Positions 51,968-61,094 of a stretch of DNA of 64,000 nt are shown here, one piece after another. The DNA comes from JAVVEW01 sp032251045 (GTDB lineage Bacteria; Pseudomonadota; Gammaproteobacteria; Methylococcales; Methylomonadaceae), in the NCBI GenBank assembly GCA_032251045.1, contig JAVVEW010000002.1:1-64000 (forward strand), in the 5' to 3' direction. Positions within the stretch are counted from its first letter, which is position 1; every line of letters begins with the position of its first letter. The notes beneath the pieces were generated by a model, which searched no databases, had not been told where the DNA came from, and saw only the letters and a list, made by a program, of their open reading frames with translations. A program made the translations under genes and the position numbers.

Positions 51968-53218
51968 ATGAACACGTTTACCTATCTTTTTCTGGTCGCA
52001 CTGGCGATCTCATTTGGCCTCAATGCCTGGCTGGCCAAACGCCATAGCCGGCACATTCAACAACACCGCGCTCAAGTGCCAACTGACTTTCAGGAAAAAA
52101 TCAGCTTGGCGGAGCATCAAAAAGCCGCCGATTATACCTTGACCAAGTTACGACTGGGCGATATCGAGCGCATTTTCAGCCTGGTACTGTTAGTGCTGTT
52201 GACTTTAGGCGGCGTACTCGAAGGCTTGTTCGCTGCCTGGCAAGGCTGGCTGGGTGACGGGCTTTTAGCCGGACTGGCCGCAATCGCCTCCCTGACCTTG
52301 CTGATGACGCTGGTCGGGTTGCCGTTTGAGCTTTACCAAACCTTTGTCATCGAGCAGCGTTTTGGCTTCAACAAAAGCACGCCGCAACAGTATTGCAAGG
52401 ATCAATTATTACAACTGGCATTGATGGCGGTGATTGGCTTGCCGCTGTTGGCGTTGATTTTATGGTTGATGGCCAGCCTGGAAAGCACTTGGTGGCTGGT
52501 CGCCTGGGCTGTGTTAATGGGCTTTTCAGTGCTGATGAGCTGGCTATATCCCACCTTAATAGCCCCGCTGTTCAATGAGTTTACGCCACTTGAAGAAGGG
52601 TCTTTAAGACAACGTATCGAAAACTTGTTAAAGCGCTGCGAATTTAGCAGTCAAGGTATTTTTATCATGGACGGCTCTAAACGCTCTGGACATGGCAATG
52701 CTTATTTCACAGGATTTGGCGATAAAAAACGCATTGTGTTTTTCGATACCCTGGTGGCTTCGCTGTCCGAAGCCGAGCTGGAAGCCGTATTAGCGCATGA
52801 GCTTGGGCATTTCAAGCGCAAACATGTGATTAAAATGCTGATAGCCAGTTCGATCATGACCTTGATCGGTTTTGCTATACTCGGTTTTTTAAGCGAACAG
52901 AGCTGGTTTTACAGCGGCTTGGGCGTGGCAACGCCATCGAACGCCGCAGCCTTGGTATTATTTACCCTGGTCATGCCGGTGTTCACGCCATTTCTGCAAC
53001 CGATCAGCGCCTATTTTCAGCGCCAATTTGAATTTGAAGCCGATGCCTTCGCCGCCCAACACAGCAAGGCTGACTTACTGATCAGTAGCCTGGTCAAGCT
53101 GTACCAGGAAAATGCCAGCACACTAACTCCCGACCCGCTGTATTCGGCATTCCATTACAGCCACCCGCCTGCCGCCGTGCGTATTAACCATCTGAAATCT
53201 TTACCCTCAGCCTCATGA
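51968..53218 (+). CDS. M48-family CAAX-type metalloprotease
   Basis: This 416-aa membrane protease resembles Ste24-type CAAX proteases. The N-terminal half (about 1-210) has several membrane segments and the typical WLAKRHSRHI and EQRFGFNKSTPQQYCKDQ parts. The zinc site is LAHELGHFKRKH near residue 276, with the third ligand in FEFEADAFAAQ near residue 357. Bacteria lack prenylated CAAX substrates, so its role is probably membrane-protein quality control. It overlaps rsgA by 4 bases. Confidence 0.92.
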   Translation: MNTFTYLFLVALAISFGLNAWLAKRHSRHIQQHRAQVPTDFQEKISLAEHQKAADYTLTKLRLGDIERIFSLVLLVLLTLGGVLEGLFAAWQGWLGDGLLAGLAAIASLTLLMTLVGLPFELYQTFVIEQRFGFNKSTPQQYCKDQLLQLALMAVIGLPLLALILWLMASLESTWWLVAWAVLMGFSVLMSWLYPTLIAPLFNEFTPLEEGSLRQRIENLLKRCEFSSQGIFIMDGSKRSGHGNAYFTGFGDKKRIVFFDTLVASLSEAELEAVLAHELGHFKRKHVIKMLIASSIMTLIGFAILGFLSEQSWFYSGLGVATPSNAAALVLFTLVMPVFTPFLQPISAYFQRQFEFEADAFAAQHSKADLLISSLVKLYQENASTLTPDPLYSAFHYSHPPAAVRINHLKSLPSAS

Positions 53219-54093
53219 CCGACCTTCTGCCTGGCGTGGTGGTCGCGCATTTAGGGCAAGCGATCGCCGTGGCCGCCAACGGTGTCACGGTGATCTGCCA
53301 ACCTCGGCGCAAGCTGGACACACTGGCCGTGGGCGATGAAGTGTTATGGCAGCAAACCGCCCCCGGTCAAGGTCGTATCGAACAGGTACAGCCGCGCCGC
53401 AGCCTGCTGACCCGTCCCGCCCGCAATGGTCGCATTCGCCCGGTGGCGGCCAATCTTGACCGGGTCTGGGTGGTGTTAGCCGCAGAGCCTAAGCCTGATT
53501 GGCTGTTAGTTGATCAATTTTTAGCCGTCTGCGAAAACCGCGCCATTGACGCCGGGCTATTGATCAACAAAATCGACTTGACCGACACCTTGGCCGAACT
53601 TGCCGACTATCAGGCATTGGGTTATCCCGTATTGAAGCTCAGCGCCTTAACGGGCCAGGGGCTTGAGCAACTCAAGCCTTATCTGCATGAGCGCACCAGC
53701 CTGCTCACCGGGCAATCCGGCGTCGGTAAATCGTCTTTGACCAACGCCCTGATTCCCGACAAACAACTAAAAACACAAAGCCTGTCCGAAGCGGCCAAGC
53801 TGGGACGTCACACCACCACTACCGCAACCTTGTACCCACTCCCCGAAGGCGGCGCGTTAATCGACAGCCCTGGCGTCGCCATTTTTGGCCTGGCTAATCT
53901 GACCGAGACAGAATTAGCGCACGGTTTCAAAGAATTCTGGCCACTCATCGAACAATGCCGTTTTCATAACTGCCGCCATGTCAAAGACGCCGACTGTGCC
54001 GTCAGGGAAAAAGCCGCAACCGACCCCGCTATCGCCAGACGCTACCGGCGTTTTCTGAAACTGCGTGAAAAAATGCCGTTGACCGAGAACTGA
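53215..54093 (+). CDS. rsgA: Small ribosomal subunit biogenesis GTPase RsgA
   Basis: RsgA is a circularly permuted GTPase that acts late in 30S maturation. An N-terminal OB domain (about 1-75) precedes the GTPase: G4 NKIDL near residue 119, G1 TGQSGVGKSSLTNALIP near residue 164, and G3 DSPGV near residue 221. A C-terminal zinc motif (CRFHNCRHVKDADC) is near residue 247. At 292 aa the length is slightly short but complete. It overlaps the M48 protease gene in an ATGA arrangement. Confidence 0.96.
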   Translation: MTDLLPGVVVAHLGQAIAVAANGVTVICQPRRKLDTLAVGDEVLWQQTAPGQGRIEQVQPRRSLLTRPARNGRIRPVAANLDRVWVVLAAEPKPDWLLVDQFLAVCENRAIDAGLLINKIDLTDTLAELADYQALGYPVLKLSALTGQGLEQLKPYLHERTSLLTGQSGVGKSSLTNALIPDKQLKTQSLSEAAKLGRHTTTTATLYPLPEGGALIDSPGVAIFGLANLTETELAHGFKEFWPLIEQCRFHNCRHVKDADCAVREKAATDPAIARRYRRFLKLREKMPLTEN

Positions 54094-54095
54094 CC

Positions 54096-56168
54096 ATGAC
54101 ACCTTTACCACATTACCCGCGCATACAACACTTACGCACCACCTTGGCCATTGTTCGTGCCATGCAACTGTTGCCGGTGTTGCAACAGGAAGCCGCCGCC
54201 ACTATTTCACATGACCAAACCAAACGCATCACTTATCTGAATTTGCTCTATAACCGTATTCATGGCGCCTTGTTTCATGACTGGCACGCCCAGGCCACCG
54301 CCGACCACCGTCCCGGCCTGATGCCCGATGCCGGCAAACGCAAACGCTTTCGCAACGCTATTGCCCGCCTGGTGATGGATGATGACAACAGCCATCAAGA
54401 CAGCGCCTTGTTTGACCATAACGGCTTCGTCATTCGTTGCATCAACCTCGATCAACGTTTAGCGCAATTCTATCAGAATGCCCGTTCGATTCGGCCCTTC
54501 GGTTATGGCAATCGCATTACCCTGGATTTGTTTCTGATTGCATTAAGCCAATTGCCGGCCATGCGCGCCGTTTATGAACATGGCCTGGATTTTCGCAGGC
54601 TCAGCGACCAAGATGCGCTTGCCCTGCATGACCTTGGCAGTTCCAGCGCCAGCCTGGTCACAGCTTTTGCCCATGCGCTCGATCCCAAACGCACACCGTG
54701 CCTGAACAATCACGCCGATGGCTATGGCACCTGGCCCGAACATAAGCGGCAGGTATTTGGAATTCCGTTTCTGACCCATAGCACCGAGCAAGGACGCGCC
54801 TGTCTGGTCTGCATCAATGGTGGTCTGGTACCGGTTGAAACCGTTGCCAATCAACCCTTCATCAGCGGCCAGTTATTTGCCGATTATCCCTTTCTCCCGG
54901 CCTCGGCCATGATTGGTTATCTGCCGGGTACCGAAACATTGCGACAACGCCGCGAAATCGATGGTATTTATCTGCCTGCCGACGGTTCGGCGCCGTTATT
55001 ATGCCTGGATGTCAATATTCTGACCGGTTTGCGCTCACCTAGCCATGGCGAGCTTTTGAACTTGATTCGTCAGCTCAAAGGTCCGAAAGCCAACATCTTT
55101 GCGTTACTTGAGGATGCCGCGCTGCCAATGCGCCTGAAAAATCTGACCGAGGCCGACAGCCGCCTTTCCAGAGCCATCGATTTGGCCGTTGAGCGATTAC
55201 AACGCATGCAATATAAAATCGATGCCGCGTTAAGCGTGTTGTTTGCCGATACAACACCGGTTGATCAACCCTGGTTATTGATGAGCATGGGCGGCGCCGG
55301 TTCCGGAAAAAGCGTGGTAGAACAGTCCGCGCATCGATTATGCGGTGCTAATTTCGTCACCGCCTCACTGGATGAGTTTCGTAAACTCAGTGATTTCTAC
55401 CAACTGCTGACCGCCGCCGAACACCACAGTGATGACTATGTATTTGTCGAACCCTTTGCCAACCGCCTGCGTGACGAAGTGGCCAAGCGAGCGCTTGCCC
55501 AGCGCATTCATTTGCTTTACGACGGCACCGGCATTCCCTATTGGCCGCGCTACGGCAATTTGATCGAGCACTTTCATCAGGCTGGTTTTCGCACCCAGAT
55601 CATTGCCGTCGATGCCTTTCTGGTGCTCCCCGATGCCGCAGGCAGTGATGCGCCACACGTTATCGAGCGCGTAAAAAGCCGTTTTCAGCAGACTGGCCGA
55701 GCCTTGCCCTGGGTGGTGACGGTGTACAAACATATCCTCGCCGGGCAAGCTTTTCTGGCCGCGCTGGAACACCCTGCCCTGGACAAGCTGGTCCTTTATG
55801 CCAACGATGGTGCCAAAGACCAACATTACCCGGTAGCGGCAAGCGCTGAACTGGATGATGAAGCAATACGCGCCTTGCAGCGCCATCAGCTGAACGGCAG
55901 TCTGGCCGAACAGCTGGCTCAATATCAAGCGGAACACGCCCTTGAAGCTTCGGAATTGAGCGAAGCGCAAACCGGTTATTTAATTTATCCAGGCAGCCGG
56001 CACAATCGCGCATTATTGATTTATCACAACCAACGGCTGATCTGGTTTCTGGAAAAAGGCCAGCTCAATCCCCATGCCTCGGGGCCTGAGGGATTGACCT
56101 ATAAAACCGACTCGCTGGCGTTTCATGTTACCTCTGACAGCGGGCCAGACTGTTATGAGGCGCTGTAG
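54096..56168 (+). CDS. Large zeta-toxin-like P-loop kinase protein
   Basis: This is a 690-aa protein. Residues about 385-580 carry a zeta-toxin-type kinase domain: Walker A MGGAGSGKSVVEQSA near residue 395, then TASLDEFRKLSDFY near residue 425, and a LLYDGTGIPYW segment near residue 475. Zeta toxins phosphorylate UDP-N-acetylglucosamine, but chromosomal relatives can have other substrates. The first 380 residues resemble no family I can name. No epsilon-type antitoxin gene is nearby. It begins 3 bases after rsgA and is probably in that operon. A toxin role is not shown. Confidence 0.75.
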   Translation: MTPLPHYPRIQHLRTTLAIVRAMQLLPVLQQEAAATISHDQTKRITYLNLLYNRIHGALFHDWHAQATADHRPGLMPDAGKRKRFRNAIARLVMDDDNSHQDSALFDHNGFVIRCINLDQRLAQFYQNARSIRPFGYGNRITLDLFLIALSQLPAMRAVYEHGLDFRRLSDQDALALHDLGSSSASLVTAFAHALDPKRTPCLNNHADGYGTWPEHKRQVFGIPFLTHSTEQGRACLVCINGGLVPVETVANQPFISGQLFADYPFLPASAMIGYLPGTETLRQRREIDGIYLPADGSAPLLCLDVNILTGLRSPSHGELLNLIRQLKGPKANIFALLEDAALPMRLKNLTEADSRLSRAIDLAVERLQRMQYKIDAALSVLFADTTPVDQPWLLMSMGGAGSGKSVVEQSAHRLCGANFVTASLDEFRKLSDFYQLLTAAEHHSDDYVFVEPFANRLRDEVAKRALAQRIHLLYDGTGIPYWPRYGNLIEHFHQAGFRTQIIAVDAFLVLPDAAGSDAPHVIERVKSRFQQTGRALPWVVTVYKHILAGQAFLAALEHPALDKLVLYANDGAKDQHYPVAASAELDDEAIRALQRHQLNGSLAEQLAQYQAEHALEASELSEAQTGYLIYPGSRHNRALLIYHNQRLIWFLEKGQLNPHASGPEGLTYKTDSLAFHVTSDSGPDCYEAL

Positions 56169-56313
56169 CGCAGCGACTCTATCGATTTCCAGTCTGAAAA
56201 TCCCCTCAACCTTCCTGGCAAAAGAGTGTCGTAAAAATGACGCAGTCATTCCGGCTTTTATGGTACCGCCAAAGGAGGGGTTACGTTTGTGACACGCATG
56301 ATCATGAATCACT

Positions 56314-59300
56314 TCAAGTATCCGATGCTTGCGGGGCTAAAGTGGGCTTGGCTAACACGGCTTCAAATGCCGTCGCTGGCATGGGTCTGCCAAAATAGTA
56401 ACCTTGTATTTCATCACAGCCTTTAACCTGCAACATGTGCAATTGCTGCTGGGTTTCCACCCCTTCGGCAATGGTTCTGAAACCTAAGCCCTGGGCAATG
56501 CCTAAAATGGCATCGACAATGGCCTCATCGTCTCGATCCCGCTCCAGGTCACGTATAAACGATTGATCAATTTTGAGTTTATCGATTTTGAAACGCTTAA
56601 GATAGCTGAGCGAAGAATAGCCGGTACCAAAATCATCAATGGATACTTTAATGCCCATGGCCTTAATGGTTTCGATCAACTCCAGCAACACTTCTGAGTT
56701 CCCCATCGCTACACTTTCAGTCATTTCCAACTCCAATAACTCTGGATTGACCGGATACGTGCGCAGCAATGCCTTAAGTTGCGGCACCAATGTCGCCTGG
56801 CGAAATTGCATGGCGGACAAGTTCACCGCCACCGGCACAACATTCCGATGTTGCCGCTGCCATTGTGTCAACTGGCGCAACGCCTCTTGCATCACCCAGG
56901 AACCAATTTCCACAATCAAGCCACTTTCCTCGGCAATTGGAATGAATACGCCAGGCGAAACCAGCCCTTTTTCCGGGTGCTGCCAGCGCAACAATGCTTC
57001 ACAGCCAATTAACCTGAAACTCCGGGCATCAACTTGCGGCTGGTAGTACAATTGCAGTTGATTTTTTTCAAGGGCAATGCGCAAATCATTTTCAACTTGT
57101 AAAATCTGTCGTGCCTGATCGTGCAGTTGTTTGGTAAAAAACTGAAAATTATCACGCCCTTGTTCTTTAGCGCGGAACAGCGCCGCATCCGCCGCCCCGG
57201 CCAATTCTTCGAAATTTTTGCCGTCATTGGGGTACTCGGCAATGCCCATACTGACCGTCAAGGTCAAACTATGTCCGTCAATGGTGAAAGGCTGTGCATT
57301 GGCTTGCTGAATTTTTGCGGCGACATGAGCGGCTTCATCCGCCTGGGTATTCGGTAATAACAGGATAAATTCATCACCACCCTGACGGCACAAGGTGTCT
57401 TCAGGGCGCAACTGCGCCGCCAGTCGTAGGGCAAATTGCTTAATCAGCTGATCGCCCGCACCCGGCCCTAGCGAATCGTTAACCAGTTTGAAGCGATCTA
57501 AATCCAGATATATCAGCGCGCAAGCACGGCCATAGCGCTGAGCGTTCGCCAACGCCACTTTGGCACGGTCATACAATAACTCGCGATTAGGTAAGCTGGT
57601 CAAAGAATCGAAATGAATCAAGAACTGGATTTGCTCTTGAGTGGCTTTGTGCTCGGTCAAATCACTTAAAATACCCACATAATGGGTGATACGGCCTGAC
57701 ATGTCCTTGACCACACTGATCGATAGCCATTGCGGATAAAGCTCACCATTTTTGCGGCGATTGATAACCTCACCCTGCCAATATCCTGTGTCCTGAATAG
57801 ACTGCCACATAGCCTGATAAAAATCCGGCTCATGCTGCCCCGACGCCAGTATCGATGGATTTCTTAAATAGACCTGTTCAGCGCTGTACCCTGTTATTGC
57901 GCTGAAGGCAGGATTACTGCTCAAAATGTGATTGTCTTGATTACAGATCAAAATACCTTCATGACTGACATCGAATACTTTGGCATGAAGCGCCAATTGC
58001 CGTTCTGCCTCCGACTCGCGATAAACGCGATCGAAATTATCCAGCGCAAAACCAATATCGACGGCCATTTCTTTCAACAATGCCAGCGCCTGCTGGTCAA
58101 ACGCCTTGGTTTGGGTATGGTAGACATTGAGCACGGCATAAACCTGCTCATTACGCATAATCGGAAAAACCGCCGCACTCTGCCAGCCATGCCGGGCCGC
58201 TTGTTCATGCCAAGGGCGGGTCAGCGTGTCTTTGAGGTAATCATCCACCACAATCACCCGATTCTCCCGGAATGCCGTGGCGGTTGGCCCTCGGCCGCTT
58301 GGTTGATCCGTGCCAATGGTTACATTAAGACTGCTCACATAGTCCTGACCCTGCCCATATACTGTGGCAGGCACCAGCGCCTCGCCTTCCAGGATGGCAA
58401 TCCAGGCCAGCGTCATACCGCCATAGTCAACCGCACAGCGGCAAACCAGCGGTAATAATTCGCTTTCTTCCTCCATGCGCACAATGGCCAGGTTGACTTC
58501 GCTCAATGCCCGGTACAAATTGTTCAAACGTTCAATCCGGTGCAGATATACCCTGCGCTCGGTCAAATCTCTGAGTATGGCGAAATTGCTGTCTTGATCG
58601 AGTTTGCCGGCATTGACCTCAACCAGAACCGAAGTGTCCCTTTTATGACGATGCCACCATTCCCCCATGATGTTCTCACCACGAAGCAAACGCGGCCGCT
58701 CCTGCTTAAGCCGATCCTGCTCATGTTCGGCCAACAGATCCGCAATCATCATGCCTTTCAGCTCGTCCGAGCCATAGCCTAACAAGCTCAGTGCGGCAGG
58801 ATTGGCCTTAATGACCTGAAACGCGTTGTCAAAAATAAAAATGGCATCAGCGCTTTGCTCGAACAGCAACCGTGCATATTCGCGGTTGCTTGCGCGGCTG
58901 GAAAATAAATAACCCAAAATCAGCGACAGCAAGCCGCTGATCAGCGCGCCGGCAATCGAGATGCCCGCGATCACAGCGCGATCGAGGTAGCGTTCTGCAA
59001 AAGCGGGCGTTACCGAAAACTCCAGCTGCCAGATGCGCCCGCCTATCGCCAGACTCTGGTCATAAATGACATCCGTTTGCCCCGTTGCGGAAACCGGTGT
59101 TTGATAAAGCCAGCCGCTGTCATCGGCAAATTCAATATCGCGAATCGAAAATGCCAAAGCCTGATCAAACTGGCCGCTTAAGCCTGCAATCAGGTCATTC
59201 ATTCTGACCGGCAGATTAACCCAGCCCACCAAAGGCTGATCGACGGCCTTAGTCATATAACGATAAACCGGCAAATACATGACAAAGGCTTGACTTGAGG

Positions 59301-59886
59301 TTAGCTGATCTTGGTCTTGAACCAGTACCAAAGGTGAGCTAATGTGCATGGCGCCGGTGTTCTGAGCCGACAATGCCGCCTCCCGTGCCGATGGGACATG
59401 CCAGATATCAAGCCCTAGGGCATGTAAATTCTGTTGCTCAAGTGGCTCCATCAGTACAATCGGAGCATAAAATTCGGCGCTGCTATCAGGGTGAATGCGG
59501 TAATCAGGATGAACTTTCTGGCGCATTAACTCGATATGACCCAACTTATCGGCCTGTTCGATGCGCTGGACAAAACCAATGCCTTGCAAGCCCTGGGCTT
59601 GATTGAAATGCAGGGTAGCCACATAGTGGCGGAATTCGTCCAGCGTGACGTGTTCACTACTTTCCAGCAGCCCCTTGACACCCCGCGCCACCGTTTGGTA
59701 ATCGCTCAAACGGGCATCGAGACTGTGAACCATTTTTTTCGCCGCCGCAATGGCCGCGATGCGGGTTTCTTGTTGCTGGTTCTGCCACTCAATCGCCAGC
59801 ACCGAGGCGGTCAAGATACTGCCCAGCAGCATGGCCCCTAAGCCAACGCGCCTATCAAAGGCGGCACTCGTAACATGCCTGATCAT
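56314..59886 (-). CDS. CHASE-PAS-GAF-PAS-GGDEF-EAL signalling protein
   Basis: This 1190-aa membrane protein both may make and break c-di-GMP. In order: first membrane helix (about 15-34), CHASE-type periplasmic domain (about 50-290), second helix (about 305-330), PAS (about 340-440), GAF (about 470-610), PAS (about 635-755), GGDEF (about 765-925) and EAL (about 940-1185). The GGDEF motif is intact in RQGGDEFILLLP, and the EAL motif in GCEALLRWQHPEKG, with DDFGTGYSSLSYL and TIAEGVET. Either or both activities may be real. The promoter is not evident. It is a stand-alone gene. Confidence 0.92.
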   Translation of the reverse strand: MIRHVTSAAFDRRVGLGAMLLGSILTASVLAIEWQNQQQETRIAAIAAAKKMVHSLDARLSDYQTVARGVKGLLESSEHVTLDEFRHYVATLHFNQAQGLQGIGFVQRIEQADKLGHIELMRQKVHPDYRIHPDSSAEFYAPIVLMEPLEQQNLHALGLDIWHVPSAREAALSAQNTGAMHISSPLVLVQDQDQLTSSQAFVMYLPVYRYMTKAVDQPLVGWVNLPVRMNDLIAGLSGQFDQALAFSIRDIEFADDSGWLYQTPVSATGQTDVIYDQSLAIGGRIWQLEFSVTPAFAERYLDRAVIAGISIAGALISGLLSLILGYLFSSRASNREYARLLFEQSADAIFIFDNAFQVIKANPAALSLLGYGSDELKGMMIADLLAEHEQDRLKQERPRLLRGENIMGEWWHRHKRDTSVLVEVNAGKLDQDSNFAILRDLTERRVYLHRIERLNNLYRALSEVNLAIVRMEEESELLPLVCRCAVDYGGMTLAWIAILEGEALVPATVYGQGQDYVSSLNVTIGTDQPSGRGPTATAFRENRVIVVDDYLKDTLTRPWHEQAARHGWQSAAVFPIMRNEQVYAVLNVYHTQTKAFDQQALALLKEMAVDIGFALDNFDRVYRESEAERQLALHAKVFDVSHEGILICNQDNHILSSNPAFSAITGYSAEQVYLRNPSILASGQHEPDFYQAMWQSIQDTGYWQGEVINRRKNGELYPQWLSISVVKDMSGRITHYVGILSDLTEHKATQEQIQFLIHFDSLTSLPNRELLYDRAKVALANAQRYGRACALIYLDLDRFKLVNDSLGPGAGDQLIKQFALRLAAQLRPEDTLCRQGGDEFILLLPNTQADEAAHVAAKIQQANAQPFTIDGHSLTLTVSMGIAEYPNDGKNFEELAGAADAALFRAKEQGRDNFQFFTKQLHDQARQILQVENDLRIALEKNQLQLYYQPQVDARSFRLIGCEALLRWQHPEKGLVSPGVFIPIAEESGLIVEIGSWVMQEALRQLTQWQRQHRNVVPVAVNLSAMQFRQATLVPQLKALLRTYPVNPELLELEMTESVAMGNSEVLLELIETIKAMGIKVSIDDFGTGYSSLSYLKRFKIDKLKIDQSFIRDLERDRDDEAIVDAILGIAQGLGFRTIAEGVETQQQLHMLQVKGCDEIQGYYFGRPMPATAFEAVLAKPTLAPQASDT

Positions 59887-59963
59887 GCTATCAGCCTGGC
59901 CTGATCACGCGAGTAGGTCAGTATGTTGCGCCGCCGCGCTGACTGTCGAGGCCCTGTTAACCT

Positions 59964-60374
59964 TCATTTCCATTCCATCAATTTCCATTGGTTAATATTG
60001 AGATTACGTTCCAGATCGCTGCCGCGCACGTCTAGCGTGCCATCACCATCGGTATCGATCAGATAATAAGGAAAACCACGCTCTGGAATCACTTTTACCA
60101 TATACAGTTGACCATTACGGCGAAACTCCTGAATGACCTTACTATCCTTGCGTGTAATGGTGATGTCAGGTTCCAGGGTTTCGTCATCAATAGGCATCGG
60201 TGGATTATCCAGCTCGGGCACGGGTTGCCGTGCATTGATCACAGTCGGGTCGGGTTCCATAATCACACCGCTTTGCACCTTGCGAGGCAGTGTGGGCGGT
60301 TCGGGAGCCAAATCCTGCGCCATAGCCACATCAACGGCCAGGCCTAAGCCAAGTAAAGTCAGATAAAAACGCAT
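59964..60374 (-). CDS. DUF2782 periplasmic protein
   Basis: This is a 136-aa protein with a cleavable signal peptide (MRFYLTLLGLGLAVDVAMAQ), so it is probably periplasmic. The family core EPDITITRKDSKVIQEFRRN, then GQLYMVKVIPERG and FPYYLIDTDGDGTLDVRGSD, defines DUF2782. The ATG at 60374 is chosen because it opens the signal peptide; an upstream ATG at 60401 adds nine residues. The function is unknown. Confidence 0.85.
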   Translation of the reverse strand: MRFYLTLLGLGLAVDVAMAQDLAPEPPTLPRKVQSGVIMEPDPTVINARQPVPELDNPPMPIDDETLEPDITITRKDSKVIQEFRRNGQLYMVKVIPERGFPYYLIDTDGDGTLDVRGSDLERNLNINQWKLMEWK

Positions 60375-60569
60375 CCCCGTCTCTCGTTGCAAAATGGCCA
60401 CAGCCTACCATAGGCCTGTTGAACTGTGTACTATAACCGGGCGGCGAAGGCGATCAGCTCAACCGGTCGACAGTGCTTAAGCCTGACCCGGCTTTTACCG
60501 GCTACAATAACCATCCAGATACTCGGCGTCACCGCCGTCATTAACCCTCTCTGAAGTAACGCTAACGCT

Positions 60570-61094
60570 ATGTATACGATTGATTACGAATTGCGCGAAG
60601 AAGATTTCATTCATTTTAACGAACGCTTGTTACACAACACGGATCATGTCAAAGCCAGCATCCGCAAAAATCGCTGGTACATTCCGGCCTTTCTGCTGTT
60701 TGTGGCCGCATTTTACTACTACTACTACGGCGACACGGCCGCATCCGGCTATATTGTCTTTCTGGCCGCGCTATGGACCTGGCTATCACCTCGGTTGATT
60801 TTGCTCAATCTGCGTCAACAAATCACCAAAAGCTACAGTCATAAGGAAAAGAACAAAATGCTTGGCAACTATCACTTAAGCATGGACGCCGAGCACCTTA
60901 TTGAAAAATCACCCTCTGGAAAACATAAATACCCCTGGAGCGAAGTGCTGCGCGTAGAGCGGGAAAAAGACCAGTATGTTTATCTTTATGTCGATGTCGA
61001 TACCGCGCTGGTGATTCCGGTGGAAACCTTAAAATCCGGCGATATCAAAGCGTTCAGCAAACATGCTGAAAAAATGATCGAACGGTTTGCCTGA
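60570..61094 (+). CDS. YcxB-like membrane protein
   Basis: This 174-aa protein has two membrane segments (about residues 40-56 and 62-82) and a C-terminal YcxB-like domain (about 95-165: SHKEKNKMLGNYHLSMDAEH, then PWSEVLRVEREKDQYVYLYV). The family is widespread and uncharacterised. A one-base overlap with the next gene (TGATG) indicates translational coupling to yheS. Confidence 0.8.
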   Translation: MYTIDYELREEDFIHFNERLLHNTDHVKASIRKNRWYIPAFLLFVAAFYYYYYGDTAASGYIVFLAALWTWLSPRLILLNLRQQITKSYSHKEKNKMLGNYHLSMDAEHLIEKSPSGKHKYPWSEVLRVEREKDQYVYLYVDVDTALVIPVETLKSGDIKAFSKHAEKMIERFA

